Assembly: GCA_021295915.1 (NCBI GenBank)
Contig: JAGWBK010000009.1
Location: 1-49,481, forward strand
Direction: 5' to 3'
DNA: 49,481 nt
Source of the DNA: Dehalococcoidia bacterium
GTDB taxonomy: Bacteria; Chloroflexota; Dehalococcoidia; Lucifugimonadales; UBA1123
Shown in pieces: positions 24,495 to 33,272 of this stretch; position 1 is the first letter of the stretch; each line of letters begins with the position of its first letter. Below the pieces are notes generated by a model. That model was given only the letters and a program-made list of their open reading frames with translations, did no database searches and was not told where the DNA came from. The translations under genes and the position numbers were made by a program.

Positions 24495-24555
24495 ATGACA
24501 GCGTCCCTCCTTCGCGAGACATGAAAATTGGAGTACGACTTGCGCCTTCATCAAA

Positions 24556-24585
24556 ATTGTAGCGATGCCGCCGAACCTCAGTCAA
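24556..24585 (-). promoter_or_regulatory. sigma70-type promoter for the SWIM mini-protein
   Basis: On the minus strand TTGACT (24585-24580) and TACAAT (24561-24556) are separated by 18 bases. Transcription would start near 24549, giving a leader of about 55 bases with a strong ribosome binding site before ATG 24494. Confidence 0.65.
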
Positions 24586-24667
24586 TCGACATTACCGACA
24601 CGGACCGCGGTAACGGCGCAGAATACCATGGGCAGGTGTATTCTATGGCCAGATAAGGCGCGCAGGA

Positions 24668-24696
24668 TTGCCGCCGACTCACTGATAGTGATAAAT
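24668..24696 (+). promoter_or_regulatory. possible promoter for the formyltransferase gene
   Basis: TTGCCG (24668-24673), 17 bases, then ATAAAT (24691-24696), about 49 bases before the ATG at 24745. The -10 match is imperfect. Its main value is that it supports the downstream start rather than the open frame beginning at 24565. Confidence 0.35.
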
Positions 24697-24744
24697 TCTG
24701 GAAAAGCATCGGGAGTAACCTGGAAAGGCTGGACGATTTCAAAA

Positions 24745-25680
24745 ATGGCTGACGATATGCGAATCGCCGTGATAGGTCAGGCCGCATTTGGCAAAGACGT
24801 TCTAGCGGCTTTGGCTGAAAATGGCGAGAACATAGTCGGAGTGTTTTGCCCTCCCGACAGGGAGGGTCGCCCATTCGACCAAATCAAGCAGGAAGCTGTG
24901 GAGCGTGAAATACCGGTCTTTCAGTTTCGGAGGATGCGTCGGAAGGTAGCTATCGACGCGTTTCTTGAGTTGAATGCAGACCTGTGTGTGATGGCGTTCG
25001 TGACTGACATAGTTCCCGACGAGATTCTGGAAGCTCCGACGCACGGGACCATCCAGTACCATCCATCGCTTCTTCCCAAGCACCGTGGACCCAGCTCCAT
25101 GAACTGGCCGATCATCGAAGGCGAGACAGTTACAGGTCTTTCGATCTTCTGGCCGGACAAGGGCCTGGACACTGGGCCCGTTCTTCTGCAGAAGGAAGTA
25201 GAGATTACACCCGACGACACACTTGGTTCACTCTACTTTGGCAAGCTGTACCAGATGGGCGTGGACGCCATGGTGGAGTCGGTCCAGATGGTCCGTGAAG
25301 GCAATGCCCCCCGGGTAGACCAGGACCATGACGCTGCCACCTATGAAGGGTGGTGCAGAGCCGAGGACGTCGTGATCGACTGGGAGAACCAGTCCGTTGA
25401 CGAGGTGTACAACCTGGTCAGGGGAGGCGACCCAAGTCCAGGCGCTAATACGACTCTAGATGGAACGTCCGTAGGATTCTTCAGAGCCAGCAAGATATTG
25501 GGCGACACTGGCAGCCAGGCCGGTGAGGTTACAGAGGTCTCAGACGAGGGCTTCACTGTCGCCGCCAATGGAGGCGCAATCATAGTTGGCAGAGTCCAGC
25601 CGGAAGGAGGCCGAAAGGTCATGTCGCCGGAGTGGACTGAAGAGGTTGGCCTGAAACCGGGAGCGAAGTTTGGAACGTAG
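24745..25680 (+). CDS. formyl-tetrahydrofolate hydrolase/formyltransferase, FDH N-domain type
   Basis: A 311-residue formyltransferase-fold protein. It matches the hydrolase domain of 10-formyl-THF dehydrogenase better than methionyl-tRNA formyltransferase. It has AVIGQAAFGKDVL at the N-terminus, IQYHPSLLPKHRGPSSMNW with H106, and SIFWPDKGLDTGPVLLQKE with D142, the same numbering as the FDH catalytic pair. ATYEGWCRAEDVVIDW begins the C-terminal domain. The Asn of the Fmt N-x-H motif is absent (Gln-Tyr-His here). The carrier-protein and aldehyde-dehydrogenase domains of full FDH are missing. It may release formate or transfer formyl from 10-formyl-THF. The start is ATG 24745; upstream in-frame residues are not family-like. 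The two-component genes follow. Confidence 0.9.
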   Translation: MADDMRIAVIGQAAFGKDVLAALAENGENIVGVFCPPDREGRPFDQIKQEAVEREIPVFQFRRMRRKVAIDAFLELNADLCVMAFVTDIVPDEILEAPTHGTIQYHPSLLPKHRGPSSMNWPIIEGETVTGLSIFWPDKGLDTGPVLLQKEVEITPDDTLGSLYFGKLYQMGVDAMVESVQMVREGNAPRVDQDHDAATYEGWCRAEDVVIDWENQSVDEVYNLVRGGDPSPGANTTLDGTSVGFFRASKILGDTGSQAGEVTEVSDEGFTVAANGGAIIVGRVQPEGGRKVMSPEWTEEVGLKPGAKFGT

Positions 25681-25733
25681 ATGAAGTCGAGGCGTCGTCT
25701 GTCTGGTTGCGAGGGTCACACTCAGGAGCACGG

Positions 25734-27371
25734 ATGAACAATCGAGAGAATCATCTGGCCGGTATCGTACGCCGTCTCGCGGGCGCGGGTCGGAGATCAG
25801 AGGAGCAAGTCAGGGCCTCCGCCGAATCATTGTCGGAGAGGATGTCTTCTTTCCCTCTTCACAATCCCAATCCGGTAGTTGAGACTGATCTTGACGGCAA
25901 CGTCACCTACATGAACCCAGCAGCCGAAGAGCTTTTGGGTTCAGATGCCCCCAAGAGCACCCATCCTCTGGCCAGCCAGATGGGCCCGATACGGGCCCGC
26001 CTTCTGAATGAAGGTTCCGGTGTTCAGACCCGCGAATTAAACGTGCAGGGTTCGACGTTTGAGCAGAAGTTCCTGTACATACCCGAAGACCTCGTCATTC
26101 GAATCTACTCCACCGACGTTACGCGAATGAAGGCTGCGCACGCAGCCATGATCGCGGCAGGGGAGGAGGCGCGAAGACTGGCAACGGAGAACGAGATTCT
26201 GGGGGAAGTGGGTAGGATAATTAGCTCCAGCCTCGACATCAATGATGTCTACGCTGGCTTTGGGGAACAGCTCCGCACCCTCATCCCATTTGACAGGCTC
26301 TCAATTAGCCTGGTCAATCTGGATGACAATACCTTTACGAACGCGTACGTACTCGGTGATATGATTGCGGGACGAAACCCGGGTGAAGTTATATCGCTTG
26401 AGGGAACGGTTACGAACGAGGCTGTACGGTCGCGAAGCGCAATGGTAGTTCAAGGTGATCCGGCGGAGATGGAAAGGCGTTTCCCGAACCTGCTCAGGTA
26501 TCCATCCGTGGTCCTTGCCCCGCTCATCTACAGGGGTGAGCTGTTTGGAATCTTGAACGCTCGCTCGCTATTGGACAACGCGTATTATGAGAAGGACGCG
26601 GAGATGCTTTCTCGAGTGGCGTCCCAGATCACTCCGGCTATTGCCAACTCTCTTCTCTACACGGACATTGTCAGAGCACAGGATGATCTCGCCAGATCTA
26701 ACTCGGACCTCGAGCAGTTTGCCTATGCCGCGTCCCACGACCTTCAGGAGCCGCTGAGAACGATCACGGCGTATCTAGGGCTAGTGAAGGAGCGCTACGG
26801 GGAAAATCTCGACGATACAGCACACGAATTCATGGACTTCGCGATTGACGGCGCCGAAAGGATGCAGCGTTTGATCACCGATCTCCTGGAGTATTCTCGT
26901 GTCGGGACTCAGGGCCGTGAACTGGAACCAGTGAACTGCACGCGTATAATGGACTCGGTGCTGGGAGGCTTGAACGAAGCGATCAAGAGTCAGAAGGCCA
27001 AAGTTGAGTGCTCGCCGCTGCCAATCGTAAACGGTGACGAAGCGCAGCTCGCGAGGCTGTTCCAGAACCTGATTGGGAATGCTCTCAAATTCACTGGAGA
27101 TGCGGCGCCCAAGATTCAGATATGGGCTGAGCTTCAGGGAAACGAATGGGTGTTTTCGGTCAAGGACAATGGTATTGGAATCGCGCCAGACTACCAGGAA
27201 CGGATATTTGGTATGTTCGCGCGACTTCATTCCCGCACCGCATATACCGGTACTGGTATAGGTCTCGCACTGTGTAGTAAGATAGCCCAACGCCACGGGG
27301 GTAGGATCTGGGTTGAATCGGAGGTCGGTAGTGGCTCAACTTTCCGGTTCAACATTCCGGTAACGAATTAG
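25734..27371 (+). CDS. soluble PAS-GAF sensor histidine kinase (phytochrome-kinase type)
   Basis: A 545-residue sensor kinase without membrane helices. A PAS domain (about 44-130; NPNPVVETDLDGNVTYMNPA) is followed by a short coiled linker and a GAF domain (about 150-312). The HisKA domain has H335 in YAASHDLQEPLRTI, and the HATPase domain has N-box FQNLIGNALKF, DNGIGI (478-483) and GTGIGL (506-511). The H-box wording is that of the Cph1/phytochrome-like family. The GAF domain lacks an evident bilin-binding Cys in the expected place, so the signal is unknown. The start ATG 25734 has CAGGAG six bases upstream. It is followed 26 bases later by its likely partner response regulator. Confidence 0.94.
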   Translation: MNNRENHLAGIVRRLAGAGRRSEEQVRASAESLSERMSSFPLHNPNPVVETDLDGNVTYMNPAAEELLGSDAPKSTHPLASQMGPIRARLLNEGSGVQTRELNVQGSTFEQKFLYIPEDLVIRIYSTDVTRMKAAHAAMIAAGEEARRLATENEILGEVGRIISSSLDINDVYAGFGEQLRTLIPFDRLSISLVNLDDNTFTNAYVLGDMIAGRNPGEVISLEGTVTNEAVRSRSAMVVQGDPAEMERRFPNLLRYPSVVLAPLIYRGELFGILNARSLLDNAYYEKDAEMLSRVASQITPAIANSLLYTDIVRAQDDLARSNSDLEQFAYAASHDLQEPLRTITAYLGLVKERYGENLDDTAHEFMDFAIDGAERMQRLITDLLEYSRVGTQGRELEPVNCTRIMDSVLGGLNEAIKSQKAKVECSPLPIVNGDEAQLARLFQNLIGNALKFTGDAAPKIQIWAELQGNEWVFSVKDNGIGIAPDYQERIFGMFARLHSRTAYTGTGIGLALCSKIAQRHGGRIWVESEVGSGSTFRFNIPVTN

Positions 27372-27397
27372 GGCTCTGCGCCCAGGAGGTTGTGCCA

Positions 27398-27910
27398 ATG
27401 GCTTCAGATATTGGTGATCGCCCCATCGAGATACTCCTGGTAGAGGATAACCCCGCTGACTTTAGGCTCGCTCAGGACACCATAGAGCGTTCAAACCAGC
27501 GGGCCAATATAACCCACGCTGAGGATGGCGAGATAGCTCTTTCCATTCTGAAGAAAGAGGGAGAGCACTCCAACGCGGCGAGGCCCGATCTCATCCTTCT
27601 AGACCTCAGGCTGCCCAAGAAGGACGGCACAGAGGTCCTGGCTGAGATAAACCAGGATGAGGATCTGGTCTCGATTCCCGTGATGCTGCTCACCGGCACA
27701 GAAGCCGAGTCCAGCCTTCTTGAGTCGTACTCGATTCCGCCCAGCAGGTATGCCAGAAAGCCCCTCCAGTTGGAGCAGTTCCACCGCGCGCTTGGGCAGA
27801 TGGGCCTCTTCAGCAGGCAGCCGATCAGCATTCCCACGCAGCAACAGGTGCAGCAGGCCGCTAGCGAATCCAGCAGTGGCGGACGTAGATGGTGGTGGCC
27901 GTTCGGTTAG
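27398..27910 (+). CDS. Rcp1-like single-domain response regulator
   Basis: A 170-residue receiver-domain protein. Acidic pocket E16/D17 (ILLVEDNPAD), phosphoacceptor D69 (LILLDLRLPKKDG), switch Thr99 (VMLLTGTEAE) and Lys121 (YARKPLQ) are all present. There is no DNA-binding output domain, only a Gln/Ser-rich tail ending RRWWWPFG. The long beta4-alpha4 and PxxYxxKP features are those of Rcp1, the partner of Cph1-type kinases. ATG 27398 has AGGAGG with eight-base spacing, better than the overlapping GTG at 27392. It is likely phosphorylated by the kinase just upstream; the output is presumably by protein interaction. Confidence 0.94.
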   Translation: MASDIGDRPIEILLVEDNPADFRLAQDTIERSNQRANITHAEDGEIALSILKKEGEHSNAARPDLILLDLRLPKKDGTEVLAEINQDEDLVSIPVMLLTGTEAESSLLESYSIPPSRYARKPLQLEQFHRALGQMGLFSRQPISIPTQQQVQQAASESSSGGRRWWWPFG

Positions 27911-27928
27911 TTCCCTGGCAGGAACTGG

Positions 27929-29950
27929 TCAGGATATCCGGCGCTTCCTGGACCTCAGGTAGTCGACCATCACGTACTCGCCCAGTTGGTTTGGAGTGCT
28001 GTAGAACGCCCTGCCGTTGTTCACTTTCGTCAGTCGGTCGATGAAGTCCATCAGGTAGTAGTTGGCTTCCAGCATGAAGGTGTTGATCGTGATGCCGTCC
28101 TGCGTGCAGCGCTTTACTTCCTTCAGCGTCTCCTCCATTGTGCGATGGCTCGGGGGGTAGCTGAAGTAGGCGTGTCCCTCTTCCAGGTGCGTTGTTGGCT
28201 CGCCATCCGTCACCATGATGACATGCTTGTTGGCCACCTTTTGGCGCGACAGGAGCTTGCGTGCCAGCATTAGTCCATGCTGCATGTTCGTGCCCGAATT
28301 CCAGTAGTTCCAGGTGACCTCGGGCAGGTCTTCTTCCTTGAACTCCATGGCGTAGTCTGAGAACCCTACCAGGTAGAAGTAGTCCCTTGGGAACTGGGAG
28401 TGGATGAGCCAGTAGAGCGCCATCGCGACCTTCTTGGCAGAACCCCAATATCCAAACATGCCCATCGACTTGCTCTGGTCCAGCAGCAACACTGTGGCAG
28501 TCTGTGTCAGATGCTCGGTGTGGCGAAGCTCCATGTCATCTACGGAGACCTGTACGGGCACAGTTGGCCCGCCGCGAAGCACTGAATTGAACAGCGTCCT
28601 GTGCAGGTCGATGTCAAACGGGTCTCCAAACTGGTACTGGCGTGTTTCGCCAGTAAACTCGCCGCCGTCGCCCCTGGTGAATACCTCGTGCCGGCCCATC
28701 CTATCCTTGTTCATCTCCGAGAACACTTCTCTGAGGGCGTTCTGGGCCAATTTGCGCATACCGCGAGCGGTGATTTCAAGACGGTCACCGTCACGACGCA
28801 AATAACCCGCTTCTTCCAACTGCTTTACCAGCTGTTGAAGCTGCTCCATCTCCCTCCTGGCTTCTTCGCCCAGATGCTCCTCAACCTTTTCCAGATCGAT
28901 GTCATCGACATCGCCCTGTCGGGTCATCGACTCGAACTGCTCGTCCAGTCTGTCCATATCCTGGAGCTGTTCCATCAGCCTCATGGCCTGGTCGAGCGTG
29001 ACTGACTCGTCTCCCATGAACGGGTACTCGTTCGCCATGTCGTCGAATGGGAACATTTCGTACATGAGCGATGACAGTTCGGAGAGGTCTCCCATCATCG
29101 ATGGGTCCATGGAGGTCTGGAGCATGTCCGTCAACTCGTCCCGCATCTGTTGGGGCATCGAGTCCATAAGCGACTGCATCGAGGCCATCTGCTGCTGTAA
29201 GCGTTCGATGAGTTCGTCGAGGCTTGCAGGCCTATCTGGATCGAAAAATTGACCGTATTGCTCCATAAAACCTTCGAAATCGGGATCTTCACCCACGGCC
29301 CTGTCGTTCAGCATCTGGTTCAGAGCCTGGATCATTTCTTGCATTCGCTGCATGTCTTCTGGCGACATGCCCTCGATAGCGTCCTTCATGCCCTGGAAGA
29401 AGTTCTGCATCATCTGTTGACGAAGCATGTCCATCAGCTCTTCAAACTTCTGCCGGGCCTCAGGGTCCATGAAGTCGTACTCGGAAAGCTCACGCATCTG
29501 GCCGGCTGGGCTGTCCGGCAGAAGGTCCAGCTTCTCCAGGTTCTGCTGGGCTCGTGACTCCAACAGGTCCATTGCGGGCTCGAGGGCGTCCCTGTTTTCG
29601 CCGGCGTTTTCGAGGTCCTCCCGAGCTTGTTCAAGCCTGCGATCAATGCCGCTCCGTTCAGTGTCGAGAACGTCTTGTAGCCGCTCCTTGACGTCGTCCA
29701 TTGCGGACTCGAGGTTGTACTGTTGCAGCTTCTGCTGCTGCATCTGCCGTAGCCTCTCCCTCATTTCGCGCAGTCCTGTAATGCGCTGGCCCTGATCGCC
29801 TGACATGCCGCTACGCAGCAGGTTGCGCATCGCACGGTTGACGTCACCGTGGTTCATGATGTCTTCGGAGAGGGCTTCGAGGATGTCGTCTTCGTCGAAG
29901 TCAAAGGGATGCTGAGAACCGTCCCACCGGGAGTAGCGATAGCCGATCAT
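27929..29950 (-). CDS. large VWA-domain protein with Met/Gln-rich helical N-terminus
   Basis: A 673-residue protein. The first about 460 residues are highly charged, Met- and Gln-rich and almost entirely helical, with coiled-coil stretches (for example RMQEMIQALNQMLNDRAV and LQQQMASMQSLMDSMPQQ). The C-terminal von Willebrand A domain begins about 487, with MIDAS residues in VLLLDQSKSM (D491, S493, S495), a Thr in SGTNMQHG and Asp in VTDGEP. Relatives often pair with a MoxR/ChlI-type AAA ATPase for metal insertion or complex remodelling; no such ATPase lies in this window. The start is ATG 29950 with GGGGGT upstream. It converges with the response regulator (18-base gap) and diverges from enolase paralog 1. 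Confidence 0.88.
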   Translation of the reverse strand: MIGYRYSRWDGSQHPFDFDEDDILEALSEDIMNHGDVNRAMRNLLRSGMSGDQGQRITGLREMRERLRQMQQQKLQQYNLESAMDDVKERLQDVLDTERSGIDRRLEQAREDLENAGENRDALEPAMDLLESRAQQNLEKLDLLPDSPAGQMRELSEYDFMDPEARQKFEELMDMLRQQMMQNFFQGMKDAIEGMSPEDMQRMQEMIQALNQMLNDRAVGEDPDFEGFMEQYGQFFDPDRPASLDELIERLQQQMASMQSLMDSMPQQMRDELTDMLQTSMDPSMMGDLSELSSLMYEMFPFDDMANEYPFMGDESVTLDQAMRLMEQLQDMDRLDEQFESMTRQGDVDDIDLEKVEEHLGEEARREMEQLQQLVKQLEEAGYLRRDGDRLEITARGMRKLAQNALREVFSEMNKDRMGRHEVFTRGDGGEFTGETRQYQFGDPFDIDLHRTLFNSVLRGGPTVPVQVSVDDMELRHTEHLTQTATVLLLDQSKSMGMFGYWGSAKKVAMALYWLIHSQFPRDYFYLVGFSDYAMEFKEEDLPEVTWNYWNSGTNMQHGLMLARKLLSRQKVANKHVIMVTDGEPTTHLEEGHAYFSYPPSHRTMEETLKEVKRCTQDGITINTFMLEANYYLMDFIDRLTKVNNGRAFYSTPNQLGEYVMVDYLRSRKRRIS

Positions 29951-30042
29951 AGGTCGACCCCCATGCAGCCGAACAGATGGCTCGGCAGAATGGCGCAATC
30001 ATAGGTAGGCAGTTCGACCGTGTCAAACGTGTTTGGCGTGCA

Positions 30043-30070
30043 TTGGGGTTCGGAGTCGCTATGCTATACT
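30043..30070 (+). promoter_or_regulatory. extended -10 promoter for enolase paralog 1
   Basis: TTGGGG (30043-30048) and TATACT (30065-30070) are separated by 16 bases, with TG one base ahead of the -10 box (TGCTATACT). Transcription would start near 30077, leaving a leader of about 90 bases before ATG 30167. Confidence 0.5.
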
Positions 30071-30166
30071 CCGCCCCGAACGCCCTGATCCAGGAAATCG
30101 GTAACTCCGCATGTGAACAGGGTGGAAGCAGGCCATGCACGAAGTGAAACTGGAGCAGGACTCACA

Positions 30167-31264
30167 ATGAAGATCACGGCCCTCAACATGGAAACCTATC
30201 GTTGGAAGCGCGCAACGCCGATCCGGAACGGGATGTATGTTTATCCGACGGCTGGACTTAACGTTGTGAAGGTCGAGACGGACGAGGGCGTGACCGGGGT
30301 CGGTCTGGCCGGCGGAGTCCAGGGTGCCGAGGAGATCGGAAAGGCGATTCTCGACCACTTTGCCCAGGTAGTGGTGGGACAGGACCCATTCGACACGGAA
30401 AAAATTTGGGATGACCTCTGGCAGCCTAAGCTCGTCGGGAGGCGAGGTATCACAACCAGGGTTATCAGTGGTATCGATATCGCCCTGTGGGACCTGAAGG
30501 GCAAAGCCACCGGACTGCCGGTATACAAGCTGCTTGGCGGCTACACAAACAAGGTGCCCGTGTACATCGCCGGAGGCTATTACGAGGAAGGAAAGGGCCT
30601 TGGAGAGTTAGCCGAGGAGATGGCGATAGCAATTGAGATGGGCGCCAGGGCCGTGAAGATGAAGATAGGTGGTGCCCCGATCAACGAAGACGTTGAGCGC
30701 GTCAGAGTCGTGCGCGAGGCGGTCGGGCCGGACGTCAGGGTGATGGTCGACGCCAACTGCGCCTACAGGCACTATCAGGCCCAGGAGATCGCTCGTAAGA
30801 TGGAGCCGTATGACGTGTTCTGGTTCGAGGAGCCCGTCAACCCGGACGACTACGAAGGCCACCGGCTCGTTAGCCAGTCAACGACGATTCCAGTTGCCAC
30901 TGGCGAGAACGAGTACACTCGCTACGGTTTCAGGGAACTCATCGAGGGGCGCTGCTGCGACATTCTCCAACCTGATGGCCTGATCATGGGCGGAGTTACG
31001 GAGTTCATGAAGGTAGCCGCACTCGCGCAGGCGCACGACTTGCACATCGCGCCGCATGGAAACCAGGACGTTCACGTCCACCTGGTTTCTGCCATTCCTA
31101 ACGGGTTGACTGTCGAGTACTACAGCAACTCGACTGACCCGATGTGGGGGCAGATGTTCGAAGAGACTCTCGAAGTTGAAGACGGGTATGTCAGCCCGCC
31201 GGATCGCCCTGGCTTCGGCATCAACCTGAATGAAGAGGCGTTGGCTCCCTACAGAGTCGGCTAG
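30167..31264 (+). CDS. enolase-superfamily enzyme, mandelate racemase/MLE subgroup (paralog 1)
   Basis: A 365-residue member of the mandelate racemase/muconate lactonizing group, which abstracts a proton alpha to a carboxylate. The capping domain is followed by the barrel with KxK (K164, K166 in RAVKMKIGG), metal ligands D195 (MVDANCAY), E221 (WFEEPVN) and E247 (ATGENEYT), and the Asp270/His297 dyad (LQPDGLIMGG; IAPHGNQD). All canonical residues are intact, so it is probably a racemase or dehydratase acting on a hydroxy or sugar acid. The start ATG 30167 follows GGAGCAGGA. It is the only one of the three paralogs here with a true KxK motif. Confidence 0.93.
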   Translation: MKITALNMETYRWKRATPIRNGMYVYPTAGLNVVKVETDEGVTGVGLAGGVQGAEEIGKAILDHFAQVVVGQDPFDTEKIWDDLWQPKLVGRRGITTRVISGIDIALWDLKGKATGLPVYKLLGGYTNKVPVYIAGGYYEEGKGLGELAEEMAIAIEMGARAVKMKIGGAPINEDVERVRVVREAVGPDVRVMVDANCAYRHYQAQEIARKMEPYDVFWFEEPVNPDDYEGHRLVSQSTTIPVATGENEYTRYGFRELIEGRCCDILQPDGLIMGGVTEFMKVAALAQAHDLHIAPHGNQDVHVHLVSAIPNGLTVEYYSNSTDPMWGQMFEETLEVEDGYVSPPDRPGFGINLNEEALAPYRVG

Positions 31265-31299
31265 TCAGCGCTGGTAAGGTGGGTGCGGGAAGGGCAGGC

Positions 31300-31956
31300 T
31301 TAGCTCTCGTCTTCCGAGGCGTCCTCGTCTGCTCCCTCAGCGCCCTCTTCGCCCTCGCCCTCTTCAAGCTCCTCGTCATCGAAGGTCTCGACCTCGAGTC
31401 TCGGCGGGGCAACACGTACGAGCGTGTCTTCCGGATCGTTTAGAACTGTGACGTTTCCTGGCACTTCGATGTCACCCACCAGGAGTGTCGTATCGAAGTC
31501 GACGAGCACAGAGATGTCGACAGGAATCTCTGCCGGCATGTTCATTGGCAGCGCTTCGATGGAAAGCGTCTGTATGTTCTGCAGCAGGGTTCCAGCCATC
31601 TGTGACACTGCAGGAGATATCCCAGAGAGCGTGAGCGGTACTTCGGCGCTGACAGTCCTCGTAACGTCGACACGAAGGAAGTCAACGTGTAGCACTTCTT
31701 CGGTAACCGGATGGCGCTGCACCTCGCGGACGAAGCAGATGTTTTCCATCTTCTGGTCTTCTACCTCGACCGAGATGGGGATGTTGGTACCGACCTGCGG
31801 CAGGAGCCTGTTGAGCGCGCGGCCTTCGATCTGAAGGTTCGACGGTTCAATGTCCGCTCCATACAGATGTACTGGGATAACTCCCTGTCGCCTGAGCTGA
31901 CGCACCTTCTTGCCGGTGACGGTCCTGGGGTCGAGCTTGACGGTTGCTACATCCAT
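31300..31956 (-). CDS. rplY: 50S ribosomal protein L25 (long CTC form)
   Basis: Binds 5S rRNA in the large ribosomal subunit. 218 residues: an N-terminal L25 domain (VATVKLDPRTVTGKKVRQLR, GVIPVHLYG, RALNRLLPQVG), then the TL5/CTC-type beta domain (VPLTLSGISPAVSQMAGTLL). A very acidic C-terminal tail (Glu/Asp/Gly-rich, about 195-218) is common in the long form. The start ATG 31956 has AGGAG seven bases upstream; the reading frame to 31998 lacks this. It lies 121 bases after the Eis-like gene on the same strand, and converges with enolase paralog 1. Confidence 0.95.
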   Translation of the reverse strand: MDVATVKLDPRTVTGKKVRQLRRQGVIPVHLYGADIEPSNLQIEGRALNRLLPQVGTNIPISVEVEDQKMENICFVREVQRHPVTEEVLHVDFLRVDVTRTVSAEVPLTLSGISPAVSQMAGTLLQNIQTLSIEALPMNMPAEIPVDISVLVDFDTTLLVGDIEVPGNVTVLNDPEDTLVRVAPPRLEVETFDDEELEEGEGEEGAEGADEDASEDES

Positions 31957-32077
31957 TTGGGAGCTCCTGCTGGTAGAGTCGGTTTTGGGCGGTCCCACTC
32001 AACCACGAGGGGATTGTTTAGAAATGGGAACCGCGACGGACAATTCTAGCACAGCGATTCTTGGGGCTGGTAGGCAA

Positions 32078-33271
32078 TCAAAGCTCTACGAACCACGGGG
32101 CGCGATCGGTGCGGAACATGCGGTCGGCCAATTTAAGAGCGTCTCTGCTCGACGACCGAACGCGACCTGCCGCTGCAAGGGATGAAAAGGAAGTCCCACC
32201 CAGGTAGACAGCCGCGAGGTCCGCAACTGAGAGGTGCAGGTCAGGAATCCTGTCCGAGGAGGTGCAAACCGCGCCACCTCGACCTGCTTCCAGAGTGTAC
32301 ACTCCGTCGTTCCAAGGACAGATGTCGTCGCAAACCCGAAGGGTAAGCACCCCTGCGCAGTCGTACTGTCGCGCTGTCAGGGCGGCCTTGACGTCTATCA
32401 GCCTCAGCCACAGGTGGTCGGTTGTTGTGCGGCTTAGCCTGCGTGCGTCATTCAGGCGCCACGGGAGTGCGTCGTCAACGGGTCGGTTGAAACCGTGAAT
32501 CTCGCTCATCAGGTCGATGCCGCAGCAGTACTGCCACAGTTCTGCCTCCACCTCAGGGTCTTCACCGAGTATGAAGACAACCAGCACCTGGCTGTCCCTG
32601 ATGCGGTAGGAGCAGAGGCCGGACACTCCACCATCCCGGAGATATGCGACGTGAAAGAATTTGCTTGCTCCTCGTCGTTGGCCTTCTGAGTCGAACAGCG
32701 CGGCCCCCCAGTAGGCGTCGCTATACCTGACCATGCCAAGCCTGTCTGGCCTGATCCGCTGGTGAAGCCGAGGCCATTCGGAGCGAGCGAATTCAGGGTC
32801 GATGAAAGCAGTCCTGCCTCCGGCACATGGGGGCGACTGCATGGCAGTATGGCGTCGATCTATGTTCCACTGTTCGGTCCATGTCGCGACTCCAAAACCG
32901 AAACGACCGTAGATGAGGCTCTCAGAGGCCGTTAGTGCAGAGAAAGGCTCTCCTCTCTCGTGCATCTGGTCCAGTTGGGCCCGCATCATCTGTGTGAGGA
33001 TTCCACGGCGCCGGTGAGTGGGGAAGACCGAGACATCGTCAACATATCCCAGCGGCACGGTCCCACCCGGAACGGTTAGCTCCGAAGTGCGAGTGGTGGT
33101 CGTTCCGACAATCTCTGAGCCGTCGAACGCGCCGAAAGTACGATCCAGTTCCGCAAACGTCCGGGCGACGTCTACGTACTTGTCGCTAGCGTGGGTGCTG
33201 AACCCGCGGGCTTCGGCTCGAGACCACTCGTCGAACTCGTCGTCTGTGATCGTTCTGACTTGGATTTCCAT
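32078..33271 (-). CDS. Eis-like GNAT acetyltransferase
   Basis: A 397-residue protein of the Eis family: an N-terminal GNAT domain with the acetyl-CoA loop SVFPTHRRRGILTQMM (about 81-96), then LTASESLIYGRFGFGVAT (the Eis GRFGYG-type signature), a second divergent GNAT domain, and an SCP2-like C-terminal domain ending with the free carboxylate RAPWFVEL. Eis of mycobacteria acetylates multiple amines of aminoglycosides and peptides; the environmental substrate is unknown. The ATG at 33271 lies one base after the stop codon of the DgoD-like gene, so the two are almost certainly translated from one message. Confidence 0.91.
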   Translation of the reverse strand: MEIQVRTITDDEFDEWSRAEARGFSTHASDKYVDVARTFAELDRTFGAFDGSEIVGTTTTRTSELTVPGGTVPLGYVDDVSVFPTHRRRGILTQMMRAQLDQMHERGEPFSALTASESLIYGRFGFGVATWTEQWNIDRRHTAMQSPPCAGGRTAFIDPEFARSEWPRLHQRIRPDRLGMVRYSDAYWGAALFDSEGQRRGASKFFHVAYLRDGGVSGLCSYRIRDSQVLVVFILGEDPEVEAELWQYCCGIDLMSEIHGFNRPVDDALPWRLNDARRLSRTTTDHLWLRLIDVKAALTARQYDCAGVLTLRVCDDICPWNDGVYTLEAGRGGAVCTSSDRIPDLHLSVADLAAVYLGGTSFSSLAAAGRVRSSSRDALKLADRMFRTDRAPWFVEL

Positions 33272-33272
33272 G

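Noticed and set aside
25734-26700. Bilin-binding phytochrome sensor
   Set aside because: The kinase half is phytochrome-like but no bilin-anchoring Cys-His context is visible in the GAF domain.
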